A stretch of 64,000 bases of DNA from Propionibacteriaceae bacterium P6A17 (lineage in GTDB: Bacteria > Actinomycetota > Actinomycetes > Propionibacteriales > Propionibacteriaceae). Location: NCBI GenBank assembly GCA_000619965.1, contig JHVD01000008.1, positions 1-64,000 of the forward strand, read 5' to 3'. The first letter of the stretch is position 1. Each line of letters opens with the position of its first letter. A model generated the notes under the pieces. That model worked only from the letters and a program-made list of their open reading frames with translations. It ran no database searches and had not been told where the DNA came from. Shown piece by piece: positions 26,508 through 36,679 of this stretch. Position numbers and translations under genes: made by a program.

Positions 26508-27406
26508 TCGTTGCCTGCCAACAAGTGATAGAGGACGCTCATCCGGACGGCGACGCCGCCGGAGACCTGGTCGAGGACGATGGAACGGTGATCGTCGGCG
26601 GCAGCCGACGAAATCTCGAGGCCGCGGTTCATCGGCCCGGGGTGGGCGATCACGGCGGTGGGCTTCAGCTTCGCGAGACGCCGTGCGGTGAGCCCGTAGA
26701 GGGCGGTGTACTCCCGCTCGCTGGGGAAATAGCCGCCGGCCATGCGCTCGCGCTGCACGCGCAGCATCATGCACACGTCCACGTCGGGCAGGACGGCGTC
26801 GAAGTCCGTCGTCACCTCCGCCGGCCAGGCATCCACGCCTGCGGGCAGGAGCGTGTGCGGCGCGACGAGCACCACCCTCGCGCCCAGCTTCTGCAGCAGG
26901 AGCACATTGGACCGCACGACGCGCGAATGGGCGAGGTCCCCGGTGATCGAGACCACCTTGCCCTCGACGTCGATGCCCATCGTGTACGCGTCGAGCAGGG
27001 CCTGCGTCGGGTGCTCGTGGGTGCCGTCGCCGGCGTTGACCACCGACGCGTCGACCCAGCCGCGCACCTGCTGGGCCGCGCCGGAGCCCGGGTGGCGCAT
27101 GACGATCGCGTCGATGCCCATGGAGTCGAGGGTGCGCACCGTGTCGCGCAGCGACTCGCCCTTGCTCACGCTCGAACCCTTCGCGGAGACGTTGATGGCG
27201 TCCGCGGACAGCCACTTGGCTGCGATCTCGAACGACGAGCGGGTGCGCGTCGAGTCCTCGAAGAACAGGTTGACGACCGTTCGTCCGCGCAACGCCGGCA
27301 GCTTCTTGACGGGCCGGCGCTGCACGTCGTGCATCTCGCGGGCCATCTCAAGGATGGACAGGGCGTCGTCGCGGGACAGGTCGTTGATGCTGGTGAGGTG
27401 CTTCAT
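26504..27406 (-). CDS. pyrB: Aspartate carbamoyltransferase catalytic chain
   Basis: A 300-residue transcarbamylase joining carbamoyl phosphate and aspartate. The carbamoyl-phosphate motif is [12 protein letters not shown] (about 49-60). [14 protein letters not shown] and the aspartate-domain motif [10 protein letters not shown] are present. The [11 protein letters not shown] loop contributes the active-site Ser/Lys. No regulatory chain gene is nearby, as usual for Actinobacteria. The ATG at 27406 overlaps the pyrR stop, and its own stop overlaps pyrC, so all three are coupled. Confidence 0.97.
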   Translation of the reverse strand: MKHLTSINDLSRDDALSILEMAREMHDVQRRPVKKLPALRGRTVVNLFFEDSTRTRSSFEIAAKWLSADAINVSAKGSSVSKGESLRDTVRTLDSMGIDAIVMRHPGSGAAQQVRGWVDASVVNAGDGTHEHPTQALLDAYTMGIDVEGKVVSITGDLAHSRVVRSNVLLLQKLGARVVLVAPHTLLPAGVDAWPAEVTTDFDAVLPDVDVCMMLRVQRERMAGGYFPSEREYTALYGLTARRLAKLKPTAVIAHPGPMNRGLEISSAAADDHRSIVLDQVSGGVAVRMSVLYHLLAGNE

Positions 27407-27918
27407 CGGGTCTCCGATTCGATGAGGACCGCGTCCTCGCCGTCAGTCTCGGCCAGTCGGACGATGATGCGCTCGTCCTTGGCCGTGGGAATCCTACGCC
27501 CGACGACGTCGGCCTGGATGGGAAACTCACGGTGACCGCGGTCGACGAGCGCCACCAGCTCGATACGGCGCGGTCGGCCCAGATCTGCGAGCGCGGTGAG
27601 TGCGGCGTTGACGGTGCGGCCCGAGTAGAGGACGTCGTCGACGAGGACGACGACCTTGTCGTCGATGCGTTGGGGCAGTTCGGAGCGGCTGCCGCGACGG
27701 GTGGGGTGTTCGCGCAGGTCGTCGCGGTAGAGGGTGATGTCGAGTGCGTGCGACTCGATGCCGAGCTGCGCCCCGAGCCGACGGGCCAGCGGCACGCCCC
27801 TGGTGACGATGCCGACGAGCAGGAAGTCCCGGCCCCTGTTGCGCTCGACCAATTCATGGGCCATGCGCGTGAGAGCCAAGCTGACCTCTTCCGCGTTCAT
27901 CAGGTACGATGCCGCCAT
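27403..27918 (-). CDS. pyrR: PyrR bifunctional pyrimidine regulator / uracil phosphoribosyltransferase
   Basis: A 171-residue phosphoribosyltransferase-fold protein that senses UMP and controls pyr mRNA, with weak uracil phosphoribosyltransferase activity. The PRPP motif is [15 protein letters not shown], and the N-terminal [20 protein letters not shown] and YRDDLREHP regions are typical. The ATG at 27918 gives the usual N-terminal length; an ATG at 27900 would trim the first helix. AGGAGG lies 3 bases upstream. The start codon overlaps, on the opposite strand, that of the small membrane protein, so the pyr mRNA leader must cross that gene in antisense. Confidence 0.92.
   Translation of the reverse strand: MAASYLMNAEEVSLALTRMAHELVERNRGRDFLLVGIVTRGVPLARRLGAQLGIESHALDITLYRDDLREHPTRRGSRSELPQRIDDKVVVLVDDVLYSGRTVNAALTALADLGRPRRIELVALVDRGHREFPIQADVVGRRIPTAKDERIIVRLAETDGEDAVLIESETR
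27905..27910 (+). promoter_or_regulatory. -10 box of the small membrane protein gene (leaderless), inside pyrR
   Basis: TACGAT ends 6 bases before the ATG at 27917. It lies within the first codons of pyrR on the other strand. Confidence 0.5.
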
Positions 27919-28066
27919 GATCCTCCTCGAGACCCTTCCGGGCTGGCCTGAGGCCGAGCCCCTGTCCGGACTGTACTACTGGTTCCTGCTGTTCATCGGC
28001 CCGGTCGCGCTGAGCGCCGTCATCGCCGCCATCGTGCTGGCCAAGGGCTGGCTCGACAAGAAGTAG
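27917..28066 (+). CDS. 49-residue single-pass membrane protein
   Basis: A short protein with a hydrophilic N-terminus (about 1-17), one strong transmembrane helix (about 18-43, [20 protein letters not shown]) and a Lys-rich end GWLDKK. The TM-then-positive tail suggests the C-terminus is cytoplasmic. The ATG at 27917 has a -10 box 6 bases before it. The gene is head-to-head with pyrR, with start codons overlapping by two bases. A strong terminator follows 26 bases after the stop, which supports it being a real transcription unit. I do not recognise the family. Confidence 0.65.
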   Translation: MILLETLPGWPEAEPLSGLYYWFLLFIGPVALSAVIAAIVLAKGWLDKK

Positions 28067-28091
28067 GCTCGCGGCTTCCGACCGCTTGCAG

Positions 28092-28138
28092 ACGCCCGTC
28101 GGGGCCCGGACGACGACAGTCCGGGCCCCGACGGGCGT
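28092..28138. terminator. Bidirectional terminator between the small membrane gene and pepN
   Basis: A perfect 20-bp GC-rich stem (28092-28111 with 28119-28138) has a 7-base loop and TTT on the plus-strand side. It sits between converging genes. Confidence 0.85.
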
Positions 28139-28203
28139 TTGCGCGGGCGTGGCCTCGGCGCCCCGGGCCGGGTCCACCACGGCAGGCCCCGGCCCGGCTG
28201 GCG

Positions 28204-30756
28204 TCAGGCGCGCGAGCGCTCCTGGGCGCGGAGTGCGCGCTTGGCGTCGTCGAGGCGCTCGACGAGCAGCCTGCGCACCTGCGTGCTGGCGGTGTGCTCG
28301 CCCATCCACGCCTCGATGCGTTCCACGACCTCGGCCGAGGCGATCGGCGCGGGGAACAGGAAGCGGGTCGCCGCCGCGATGGCCGCGTAGCCGCGCTCGG
28401 CCCACGAGCCGCGGCGCTCGGAGATGTCGGACAGCAGCTCGAGGTACTGCTCGGTGTAGTCGAAGTCCTGGCCGTACTGCCAAAATCCGCCGCACACCTT
28501 GCGATGCGTCTCGTTGGGCACGTCGACGTCCTGGGTGGCGAGGTGCCAGGCGCGCGCCTTCTCCTCGGCGACGGGCAGCGCGGCCCGAGCGCCCGCGGCC
28601 TGCTCGGCGCCCGCCGACGTGTTGTCGTGCGACTCCCGCTCGGCCTCGATCTCCTCGGCCGAGATCTGCCCGAGCCTCGCCAGGGCCCCGACGATCAGCC
28701 AGCGCATCGCGGTGTCGATGGCCAGCCCCGACGGTACCTCCTCGCCCGCGAGCCAGCCGCGGATCAGGGTGACGGCCTGCTCGGAGCGGGCGCCGTTGAT
28801 GAGCGCCTTCGCGATCATCACCTGGCGGTCGGAGCCGGGCTCCACCGACTGCAGCAGCCGAGCGAGGCCCGACTCGAGCTGCGCACCCACCGGGCCGCGA
28901 AGCTCGGGGGCGGTGTAGGCGTTGGCGGCGTGCAGGGCTTGGTTGAGCAGCGCCGACGTCGCGGCCATGTCGCGCTCGGTGGGGAGCCCCGCGAGCACCA
29001 GATCGATGTAGTCGCGCGAGGCGAGCTCCCCGTCGCGCGTCATGTCCCACATCGCGCTCCAGCACACCGCGCGCGTCAGCGGATCGACGAGCGGGGTGCG
29101 CAGCGCCTCGAGGGAGGCGTCGTCGAGACGCACCTTCGCGAACGTGAGGTCGCCGTCGTTGACGAGCACGACGTCGTGGCGTGCCACTCCGACGAGCTCC
29201 GGCACGTCGGTGCGCTCTCCGCGCACCTCGGTCTCGACGTAGCTGGTGCGCTCGGTGCCGCGATAGATGCCGATCCCGACGCGGTGGGTGCGCAGCGTCG
29301 GCCAATCCGGGTGCGCGCTCTGCACGATCGCGAAGCGGGTGAAGCAGCCATCGGCGTCCACGTCGAAGTCGGCGCGCAGCGTGTTGACGCCCGCGGTCTC
29401 GAGCCACTCGGACGTGAACCACGACAGGTCCTTGCCCGACGTCGCCTCCAGCTCGACGAGCAGGTCGCGCAGCGTGGTGTTGCCGAACGCGTGCTTGCGG
29501 AAGTACTCGGCCACGCCAGCGACGAAGGCGTCCCTGCCCACGAAGCCGACGAGCAGCATCAGCACCGACGCCCCCTTGGCGTAGGTGATGCCGTCGAAGT
29601 TCTGCTCCACCTTCTCCAGGTCCGACGAGTCGGAGGCGATCGGGTGGGTGGTGGGGTACTGGTCCTGTGAGTAGGCCCATGCCTTGCGCTCGCTCGAGAA
29701 CGACGCCCACGGGTGCGCCTCCACGCCGGTGCGACGGGCGATCTCGTCCTGCGCGAAGTGCGACGCCCACTCGGCGAACGACTCGTTGAGCCAGAGGTCG
29801 TCCCACCACTGCATCGTCACCAGGTCGCCGAACCACATGTGGGCCAGCTCGTGCAGGATCGTGTTGTCGCGCGCATCCAGTTCGCGGGAGGTGACGCGTG
29901 AGCGGAACAGGTATTCGTCGCGGAATGTCACGCAGCCGGCGTTCTCCATCGCGCCGGCGTTGTACTCGGGGACGAAGATCTGGTCGTAGGTGCCGAACGC
30001 GTAGGGCACGCCGAACGTGTCCTCGAACACCGCGAAGCCGCGCTGGGTCGTGTCGAGGATCCGCTCGTGGTCGAGATGCTCGACGAGGGACTGCCGGCAG
30101 GCGACGCGCGCCGGCACCTCGCCCGCGACCGACCGCAGCGTCGAGCGCACGACGTGGTACTCGCCGGCGACCAGCGCCGTGATGTAGGTGGAGATGCGCG
30201 GCGTGGGCTCGTGGATCCACCGGCCGAAGCCGTCGCCCAGATCTTCGGGCTGCACCTCGGCCGCGTTCGAGAACACCTGCCAGCCGATGGGCGCATCGAC
30301 GGTGAGCTGGAACGTCGCCTTCTGGTCGGGCTGCTCGAACGTCGCGTAGACGCGGCGGGCGTCCGGCGCCTCGAACTGGGAGTACAGGTAGGTGCGGCCG
30401 TCGGCCGGGTCCACGAACCGGTGCAGTCCCTCGCCGGAGCGCGAGTAGCGCATGACCGCGGTGACCTCCAGCACGTGCTCGCCCTCGGCGAGCTGCAGCG
30501 GCAGCCGGGTGCCGTCGAAGGTGGACGCATCGAGCCGGGCGCCGTCGAGGGTGGCGGAGCGCAGCTCGTCGGCGATGAGGTCGACGTGGGTCTCGCCGTC
30601 GCGGGAGTCGAAGGTGAATCTGGTGGTGCTCAGGAACTGGCGCTCGGGGTCGGCGACGGCGCGCCCCGTGAGGTCGAGGGCCACCTCGTAGGAGCGGGCG
30701 GTGGCCACTGCGGAACGTGCACGGGCTTCGTCGCGGGTGATGTTGGTCGTGGACAT
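28204..30756 (-). CDS. pepN: Aminopeptidase N, M1 family
   Basis: An 850-residue zinc metallopeptidase that removes N-terminal residues from cytoplasmic peptides. The exopeptidase motif is GAMENAG. The zinc motif is HELAHMWFGDLVTMQWWDDLWLNES split over HExxH and a Glu 18 residues later. A downstream Tyr-containing ERAP1-like C-terminal domain is present. Length matches actinobacterial PepN. The ATG at 30756 has TAGGCT 7 bases upstream. It is convergent with the small membrane gene across a terminator and divergent from rpiB, with 51 bases between start codons. Confidence 0.95.
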   Translation of the reverse strand: MSTTNITRDEARARSAVATARSYEVALDLTGRAVADPERQFLSTTRFTFDSRDGETHVDLIADELRSATLDGARLDASTFDGTRLPLQLAEGEHVLEVTAVMRYSRSGEGLHRFVDPADGRTYLYSQFEAPDARRVYATFEQPDQKATFQLTVDAPIGWQVFSNAAEVQPEDLGDGFGRWIHEPTPRISTYITALVAGEYHVVRSTLRSVAGEVPARVACRQSLVEHLDHERILDTTQRGFAVFEDTFGVPYAFGTYDQIFVPEYNAGAMENAGCVTFRDEYLFRSRVTSRELDARDNTILHELAHMWFGDLVTMQWWDDLWLNESFAEWASHFAQDEIARRTGVEAHPWASFSSERKAWAYSQDQYPTTHPIASDSSDLEKVEQNFDGITYAKGASVLMLLVGFVGRDAFVAGVAEYFRKHAFGNTTLRDLLVELEATSGKDLSWFTSEWLETAGVNTLRADFDVDADGCFTRFAIVQSAHPDWPTLRTHRVGIGIYRGTERTSYVETEVRGERTDVPELVGVARHDVVLVNDGDLTFAKVRLDDASLEALRTPLVDPLTRAVCWSAMWDMTRDGELASRDYIDLVLAGLPTERDMAATSALLNQALHAANAYTAPELRGPVGAQLESGLARLLQSVEPGSDRQVMIAKALINGARSEQAVTLIRGWLAGEEVPSGLAIDTAMRWLIVGALARLGQISAEEIEAERESHDNTSAGAEQAAGARAALPVAEEKARAWHLATQDVDVPNETHRKVCGGFWQYGQDFDYTEQYLELLSDISERRGSWAERGYAAIAAATRFLFPAPIASAEVVERIEAWMGEHTASTQVRRLLVERLDDAKRALRAQERSRA

Positions 30757-30763
30757 GGCTCGC

Positions 30764-30769
30764 AGCCTA
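30764..30769 (-). promoter_or_regulatory. -10 box of pepN (leaderless)
   Basis: TAGGCT on the minus strand, 7 bases before the ATG. Confidence 0.55.
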
Positions 30770-30795
30770 GTGCACCGCGAACGGGTACGTCGTGA

Positions 30796-30801
30796 CATAG
30801 T
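30796..30801 (+). promoter_or_regulatory. -10 box of rpiB (leaderless)
   Basis: CATAGT ends 6 bases before the ATG at 30808. It lies back-to-back with the pepN promoter. Confidence 0.5.
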
Positions 30802-30807
30802 GGGGCC

Positions 30808-31251
30808 ATGCGAGTCCACATTGCCACCGACCATGCGGCCTTCGAGACCAAGCACTTCCTCGTGGAGCGGCTCCGCGAGGCCGGCCACGAGGTCGTCGAC
30901 CACGGCGCCCACACCTACGACGCCCTCGACGACTATCCGACGTTCGTCCTGCCGTGCGCGGAGGCCGTGGCCGCCAGCGGCGAGCTGGGGATCGTGCTCG
31001 GAGGCTCGGGCAACGGCGAGCAGATCGCGGCCAACAAGGTGCGCGGCATCCGCGCGGCCCTGGCCTACAATCCGCAGCTGGCGCAGCTCGCGCGCGAACA
31101 CAACGACGCGAACATCCTCTCCGTCGGGGGGCGCATGCACAGCCTCGAGGAGTCGTGGGCGATCGTCGCGGCCTTCCTCGAGACGCCCTTCAGCGGCGAC
31201 GAGCGCCACGCCCGCCGCATCGCCGCGATCGCGGAGTACGAGGCCCGCTGA
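30808..31251 (+). CDS. rpiB: Ribose-5-phosphate isomerase B
   Basis: A 147-residue RpiB/LacAB-type isomerase interconverting ribose-5-phosphate and ribulose-5-phosphate. It begins MRVHIATDHAAFETK and has the phosphate/active-site loop GGSGNGEQIAANKVRG, the actinobacterial form in which Glu replaces the Cys base of other RpiB proteins. The R-x-x-H near the end (DERHARRI) fits the family. No ribosome-binding site is seen; the message should be leaderless. An Nei glycosylase follows 89 bases downstream. Confidence 0.93.
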   Translation: MRVHIATDHAAFETKHFLVERLREAGHEVVDHGAHTYDALDDYPTFVLPCAEAVAASGELGIVLGGSGNGEQIAANKVRGIRAALAYNPQLAQLAREHNDANILSVGGRMHSLEESWAIVAAFLETPFSGDERHARRIAAIAEYEAR

Positions 31252-31340
31252 TCTGCAGCCCGCCCGCGTCGCCGCGCAGTGGGCCAGCTGGCCCTCGTCG
31301 GCGTTGCGGGCGCGGTGCGGTTCGCCCGCCTTGGAGACCC

Positions 31341-32174
31341 ATGCCCGAGGGCCACGTCATCCACCGTCTCGCGCGCGACGTCGCCGCCACGTTCGGCGGC
31401 GGCGCGGTGCGCGTCTCGTCCCCGCAGGGGCGCTTCGCCGAGGAGGCCGGCGCGCTCGACGGCTGTGAGCTGGTCGGCACGGATGCCGTCGGCAAGCACC
31501 TGTTCATCCGCTTCGACGCGCCGGGCGCTGCCGTCGTCCACATCCATCTCGGCCTGATCGGCAAGCTGCGCCTGCACCCGCTGGCCGCACCCCAGGGCGC
31601 GGTCCGGCTGCGCATCGACGACGGCGCCACCGCCGCCGACCTCCACGGTCCGCAGTGGTGCCGACTCGTGGACGACGACGAGGTCGCGCGCGTGATCGCA
31701 GCGTCTGGGCCCGACCCGCTGCGTGACGACGCCGATCCGGCGGTGGGCTTCGCGCGCATCCATCGCTCGGGCAAGCCCCTGGCCGCGCTGCTGATGGATC
31801 AGCGTGTGGCCGCCGGCGTGGGCAACATCTTCCGCGCCGAGGTGCTGTTCCGCCATCGCCTCCGGCCCGACACCCCCGGCCGCGAGACCACCGCGCGCAC
31901 CTGGGACACGATCTGGGCGGACCTCGTGGGCCTCATGGCCACCGCCACCGACGTGGGGCGCATCGACACCGTCTTCGAGGAGCACTCGCCGGCGGTGCAG
32001 CACCGCCCCCCGCGCGTCGACCCGCACGGCGGGGAGGTGTACGTCTACCGTCGCGCCGGGCAGCCGTGCCTGGTCTGCGGCAGTGAGGTGAAGGTGGCGC
32101 CGCTCGAGGGCCGCAACCTCTACTGGTGTCCCCGCTGCCAGCGGCGGCGCAACGTCGCTAGGGGCGCGTCGTGA
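31341..32174 (+). CDS. nei: Fpg/Nei-family DNA glycosylase (Nei1-like)
   Basis: A 277-residue base-excision glycosylase/AP lyase. It begins MPEGHVIHRLA, with the catalytic Pro2 and Glu3 and the MPEGH form typical of actinobacterial Nei. Further features are the conserved Lys in GKHLF, the helix-two-turn-helix region with MDQRVAAGVGNIFRAEVLF, and a C-terminal zinc finger (CLVCG ... WCPRCQ). It should remove oxidised pyrimidines. GGAG lies a few bases before the ATG. Its stop overlaps the next gene's GTG, so they are coupled. Confidence 0.9.
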   Translation: MPEGHVIHRLARDVAATFGGGAVRVSSPQGRFAEEAGALDGCELVGTDAVGKHLFIRFDAPGAAVVHIHLGLIGKLRLHPLAAPQGAVRLRIDDGATAADLHGPQWCRLVDDDEVARVIAASGPDPLRDDADPAVGFARIHRSGKPLAALLMDQRVAAGVGNIFRAEVLFRHRLRPDTPGRETTARTWDTIWADLVGLMATATDVGRIDTVFEEHSPAVQHRPPRVDPHGGEVYVYRRAGQPCLVCGSEVKVAPLEGRNLYWCPRCQRRRNVARGAS

Positions 32175-33343
32175 TCGTCCACCTGCCGGGCCTCGACGTC
32201 GACGTGCGGGTGCCGCACGAGTGGCAGCCGGTGCCCGACGAGGACCTCCACAGGTTCGTCCACCCCAGCGGCCTGCAGCTCACGATCCGCCACTTCGACG
32301 GTGAGCGCGGCCGGCTCGACGTGGCCGTCCTGCCCGCCGAGGAGGTGGCCTCCGCGCCGGCTCCGAGGCTCGCCTTCACGTCCGCGCACCCGCTCATCGG
32401 ATGGTTCGGCGGGGCCAGCGGCGAGGTCGTCGCAGTCACCCCCGACGGGCCGGTGCTGGCCAGGCAGCGGCGCGGGTTCACCGTCGGCTCCCCGACGGAG
32501 GCGAGCCTGTTCCCGGAGCCGCTCGTGGTGGTGCCGGGCCACCCGCTGACGAGCGTGTGGATCGTCGAGCCGTCTGCCGGGGACCTCCTCGACCTGCCCG
32601 CCGAACCGTCGTGGGTCCCCGAGCGGCGTCACGTGCCCTGGGGCGACGAGATCGCACTGCGGCTGCCCGACGGCGTGGTCTCGGGGGTGCCCTACCAAGA
32701 ACTCGACGACGGCTTCCTGCTGGTGGGCGAACCGGGCCTGCACGTCGCCGAGGTGGGCGGCCCGACGGGCATCTCGCGCCTCGAAGTGGGCTGGCATCGC
32801 GACTGGGGCGAGCTGGTGGCCGAGGCGTCCGAGGACGCGCCCGACGACCTGTGGTGCCACCTCGCCACGCTCGGGCCGGAGGTCGACGTCGACACCTTCG
32901 ACGTGCGCCTGGCCAGGGCCATCGAACGCCCGACGATCTGGTCGGCGCTGGCTGCGGCGCACGGCGCGCAGCTCGGACTGTGTGGCATCGACGAGGCGCG
33001 TCGCCTCGCGCAGGAGGTGCTGCCCGACGCCGACGTGCCCACCCGGGTAGCGCTGCTGGCCAGGGGGCTCACGGAGGTGTCGAGCCTCGTGGGGGTGCAG
33101 TTGGGGCGGGTCGCCTACGACGGCCTGCTGCGGTTCGGTCTGGGGCGCGTCATGTCCGACTACCCCGAGGGTGCGGAGCGTTGGCTGGTGCCCGGCTGGT
33201 TCTGGGTGGCGGGCATGGGGGAGACGCCGCTGGCGGCGCGCGTCGGCGGGATGCTGGCGCGCGCCCATGCCAGGGCGCTGTGCCGGGCGTCTGAGTCGAG
33301 GGACCCGGAGGCGGTGGCCTGGCTGTCCCTGTTTGCCGGTTGA
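32171..33343 (+). CDS. Protein of unknown function, coupled to Nei
   Basis: A 390-residue protein with no domain I recognise. The first ~220 residues are rich in beta strands (VIVHLPGLDVDVRVPHEW, LTIRHFDGERGRLDVAVLP) and resemble repeated small beta domains. The last ~130 residues are mainly helical, ending in ARAHARALCRASESRD. No signal peptide or transmembrane helix is evident, so it is probably cytoplasmic. The GTG at 32171 overlaps the Nei stop (GTGA), and a leaderless hydrolase gene follows after 22 bases. Coupling suggests a link to Nei, but no motif supports a DNA-repair role. Confidence 0.65.
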   Translation: MIVHLPGLDVDVRVPHEWQPVPDEDLHRFVHPSGLQLTIRHFDGERGRLDVAVLPAEEVASAPAPRLAFTSAHPLIGWFGGASGEVVAVTPDGPVLARQRRGFTVGSPTEASLFPEPLVVVPGHPLTSVWIVEPSAGDLLDLPAEPSWVPERRHVPWGDEIALRLPDGVVSGVPYQELDDGFLLVGEPGLHVAEVGGPTGISRLEVGWHRDWGELVAEASEDAPDDLWCHLATLGPEVDVDTFDVRLARAIERPTIWSALAAAHGAQLGLCGIDEARRLAQEVLPDADVPTRVALLARGLTEVSSLVGVQLGRVAYDGLLRFGLGRVMSDYPEGAERWLVPGWFWVAGMGETPLAARVGGMLARAHARALCRASESRDPEAVAWLSLFAG

Positions 33344-33352
33344 CGCGGAGCC

Positions 33353-33358
33353 TATCCT
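33353..33358 (+). promoter_or_regulatory. -10 box of the hydrolase gene (leaderless)
   Basis: TATCCT ends 7 bases before the ATG at 33366. Confidence 0.55.
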
Positions 33359-33365
33359 TGACCCC

Positions 33366-34094
33366 ATGGGACGCCCGCTGCTGGTGCTCGCGCATGGCAC
33401 CCGCGCCACTCGGCACATCTGGGACGGCTACGACGAGCTGCTCCCGGACGCCGACGTGCTGGCGATCGACCTGCCCGGCCACGGCGACCTGCTCGACGTC
33501 GAGTGCACCCGCGACGCGGTGATGGGTGCGTTCGACGACGCGGTGGCCCAGGCAGCCCAGGACCAGCCGGTGGTGCTCGTCGGGCATTCCCTCGGCGGCT
33601 ACCTGTCGGCGCTGTGGGCGCGCGACGCGGCCGCGTCGGGGCGGGCGGTGCCCGATGCGCTGGTGCTCGTCGGCACCACGGGGGACCCGGCGAGTGCGAT
33701 GGCGCTCGTCTACAAGGCGTTCATGCCGATCCTGCGCAAGGTGGGTCCCGAGCGCATGACGGTGGTCGCCAACGCGATGTACCGCCTGCTGGGGGAGCGT
33801 GGCGACCTGCCCGGCCCGGAGGCCTACCGGGCGCTCGAGCAGGCGTGGCGGATCGTGTTCGCCGAGTGCGGGCCCGACAACCTCCGCGAGCTGAGGTGCC
33901 CCGTCGTGCTCGTCAACGGCCAATTCGACCAGATGCGCATCCACGCCAAGCAGTTCGAGGCTGCCGCCGTCCATGCCGAGCGCCACCTCGTGCCAGGGGC
34001 GACGCACCTGCTGCCGGTGACGCACGCGCTGGCACTGGCCGAGATCCTCACGGCCGTGGTCCGGGACCTCGACGCCCGCGGCCCCGTCCGCTGA
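33366..34094 (+). CDS. Alpha/beta-hydrolase fold protein
   Basis: A 242-residue serine hydrolase. The oxyanion strand LLVLAHGTRATRHIW is near the start, DLPGHGD follows, and the nucleophile elbow GHSLGGYLSALW holds the Ser. An Asp in VNGQFDQMRIHA and a His in GATHLLPVTH complete the triad. No signal peptide is seen, so the enzyme is cytoplasmic. The substrate cannot be told; esterase or lipase-like activity is likely. Its own TATCCT promoter separates it from the upstream gene. Confidence 0.85.
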   Translation: MGRPLLVLAHGTRATRHIWDGYDELLPDADVLAIDLPGHGDLLDVECTRDAVMGAFDDAVAQAAQDQPVVLVGHSLGGYLSALWARDAAASGRAVPDALVLVGTTGDPASAMALVYKAFMPILRKVGPERMTVVANAMYRLLGERGDLPGPEAYRALEQAWRIVFAECGPDNLRELRCPVVLVNGQFDQMRIHAKQFEAAAVHAERHLVPGATHLLPVTHALALAEILTAVVRDLDARGPVR

Positions 34095-34171
34095 CCCACC
34101 ACCACACGACGAGCACCCGCGGCGTGGACGTCTGCCACGCGGACGCCCGTGGGTTGGTCCGCATCCGGGGG

Positions 34172-34177
34172 TACCGT
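34172..34177 (+). promoter_or_regulatory. -10 box of the diiron protein gene (leaderless)
   Basis: TACCGT ends 6 bases before the ATG at 34184. Confidence 0.5.
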
Positions 34178-34183
34178 CGGGTC

Positions 34184-35083
34184 ATGGCGCGCGCTCGCAT
34201 CACCGACACGTCCCTGAGGGAGTTCGTCCTGCGTCTCGGGCAGGACCACCCGCCGATCCAGCTCGGTTCGGTGGACCGTACCGTGCACGACCCTGCCGCG
34301 GTCGTCAGCCGCTTCGGCGGCGTCATCAACTACCTCGCCCGCGTCGAGCTCGAGGTGGATCGCAACGTGCTTGAGCTGCTGACGCTCCTGCCCGAGGCAT
34401 CGGAGACCGACCGCATCTTCTACCAGGACATCTGGTACCACCAAGAGATGGCGCACGGCGACATCCTCGACCAACTCCAGCGCGACATCGGCATGGTCGC
34501 GGCCGAGCCGTACATGGAGGTCTCCAACGAGATGCGGCTGCTGGGCGCGCTGTCTCGGCTGTCGCCCATCCACGACGTCGTGCGCATGCTCTACTACCTC
34601 ACCGGCGCCGCCACCGAGCGGCAGGCCGTGCTCGCCTACAGCCAGTTCATCAAGGGCCTCGACGAGATGGGCGAGCGTGCGATCTCGGAGACGATCATCC
34701 ACCCGATCAAGCGCCAGGAGCCCGGCCACTTCGCCTTCTACCGCATGTCCGCGGAGCAGATGGTGCAAGACGGGCTGCTTCGACCGTGGCAGCGGTTCCT
34801 CGTCCGGGTGCTGCGACGACACAGCTTCAGCCTCGTCGGCACCAACGGCCGCGAGGACTGGCGGGCGCAGATGGGCGAGGTGATCACCGCGCTCAACTTC
34901 GACGACGAGCTCCAGCTCTACGCCCGCGACATCGGGCGGGTCGAACAGCAGATCCTCTACGCGCAGGCCCAGGGCATGCACTTTCCCCCGTACATCCTCG
35001 AGGCGTTGCGCGAGTCGGTCGACCTCTACCGGGGGCAGCGCGGCTGGGAACGGCCCGGCGAGTCGGTGGTGTTGTCGGGCTGA
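34184..35083 (+). CDS. Putative diiron ferritin-like protein, uncharacterised
   Basis: A 299-residue, largely helical protein. Carboxylate and histidine spacing suggests a four-helix diiron site: Glu55 or Glu57, then E88-M-A-H91, Glu145, then E179-P-G-H182. That E, ExxH, E, ExxH order is the class shared by ferritin-like oxygenases, desaturases and ribonucleotide reductase R2. The remaining C-terminal ~110 residues are helical too. I recall similar actinobacterial proteins carrying the misleading label of GTP-binding protein, but no nucleotide motif is present here. A leaderless promoter precedes it. Its neighbour downstream is tyrosine phenol-lyase. Confidence 0.6.
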   Translation: MARARITDTSLREFVLRLGQDHPPIQLGSVDRTVHDPAAVVSRFGGVINYLARVELEVDRNVLELLTLLPEASETDRIFYQDIWYHQEMAHGDILDQLQRDIGMVAAEPYMEVSNEMRLLGALSRLSPIHDVVRMLYYLTGAATERQAVLAYSQFIKGLDEMGERAISETIIHPIKRQEPGHFAFYRMSAEQMVQDGLLRPWQRFLVRVLRRHSFSLVGTNGREDWRAQMGEVITALNFDDELQLYARDIGRVEQQILYAQAQGMHFPPYILEALRESVDLYRGQRGWERPGESVVLSG

Positions 35084-35203
35084 CCGCTGGTTGCCCCGAC
35101 GATCAGCCCGGGGCCGCGGACGGGTGTGCAGCGCGGCCTTGTGTCCGACGGGCCGGACACCGGGTGGGCTCAACGACGCAGGTGGACCGTCGGGCGCCCC
35201 TAG

Positions 35204-36670
<1,467 letters not shown>

Positions 36671-36679
36671 GCCTGGAGG

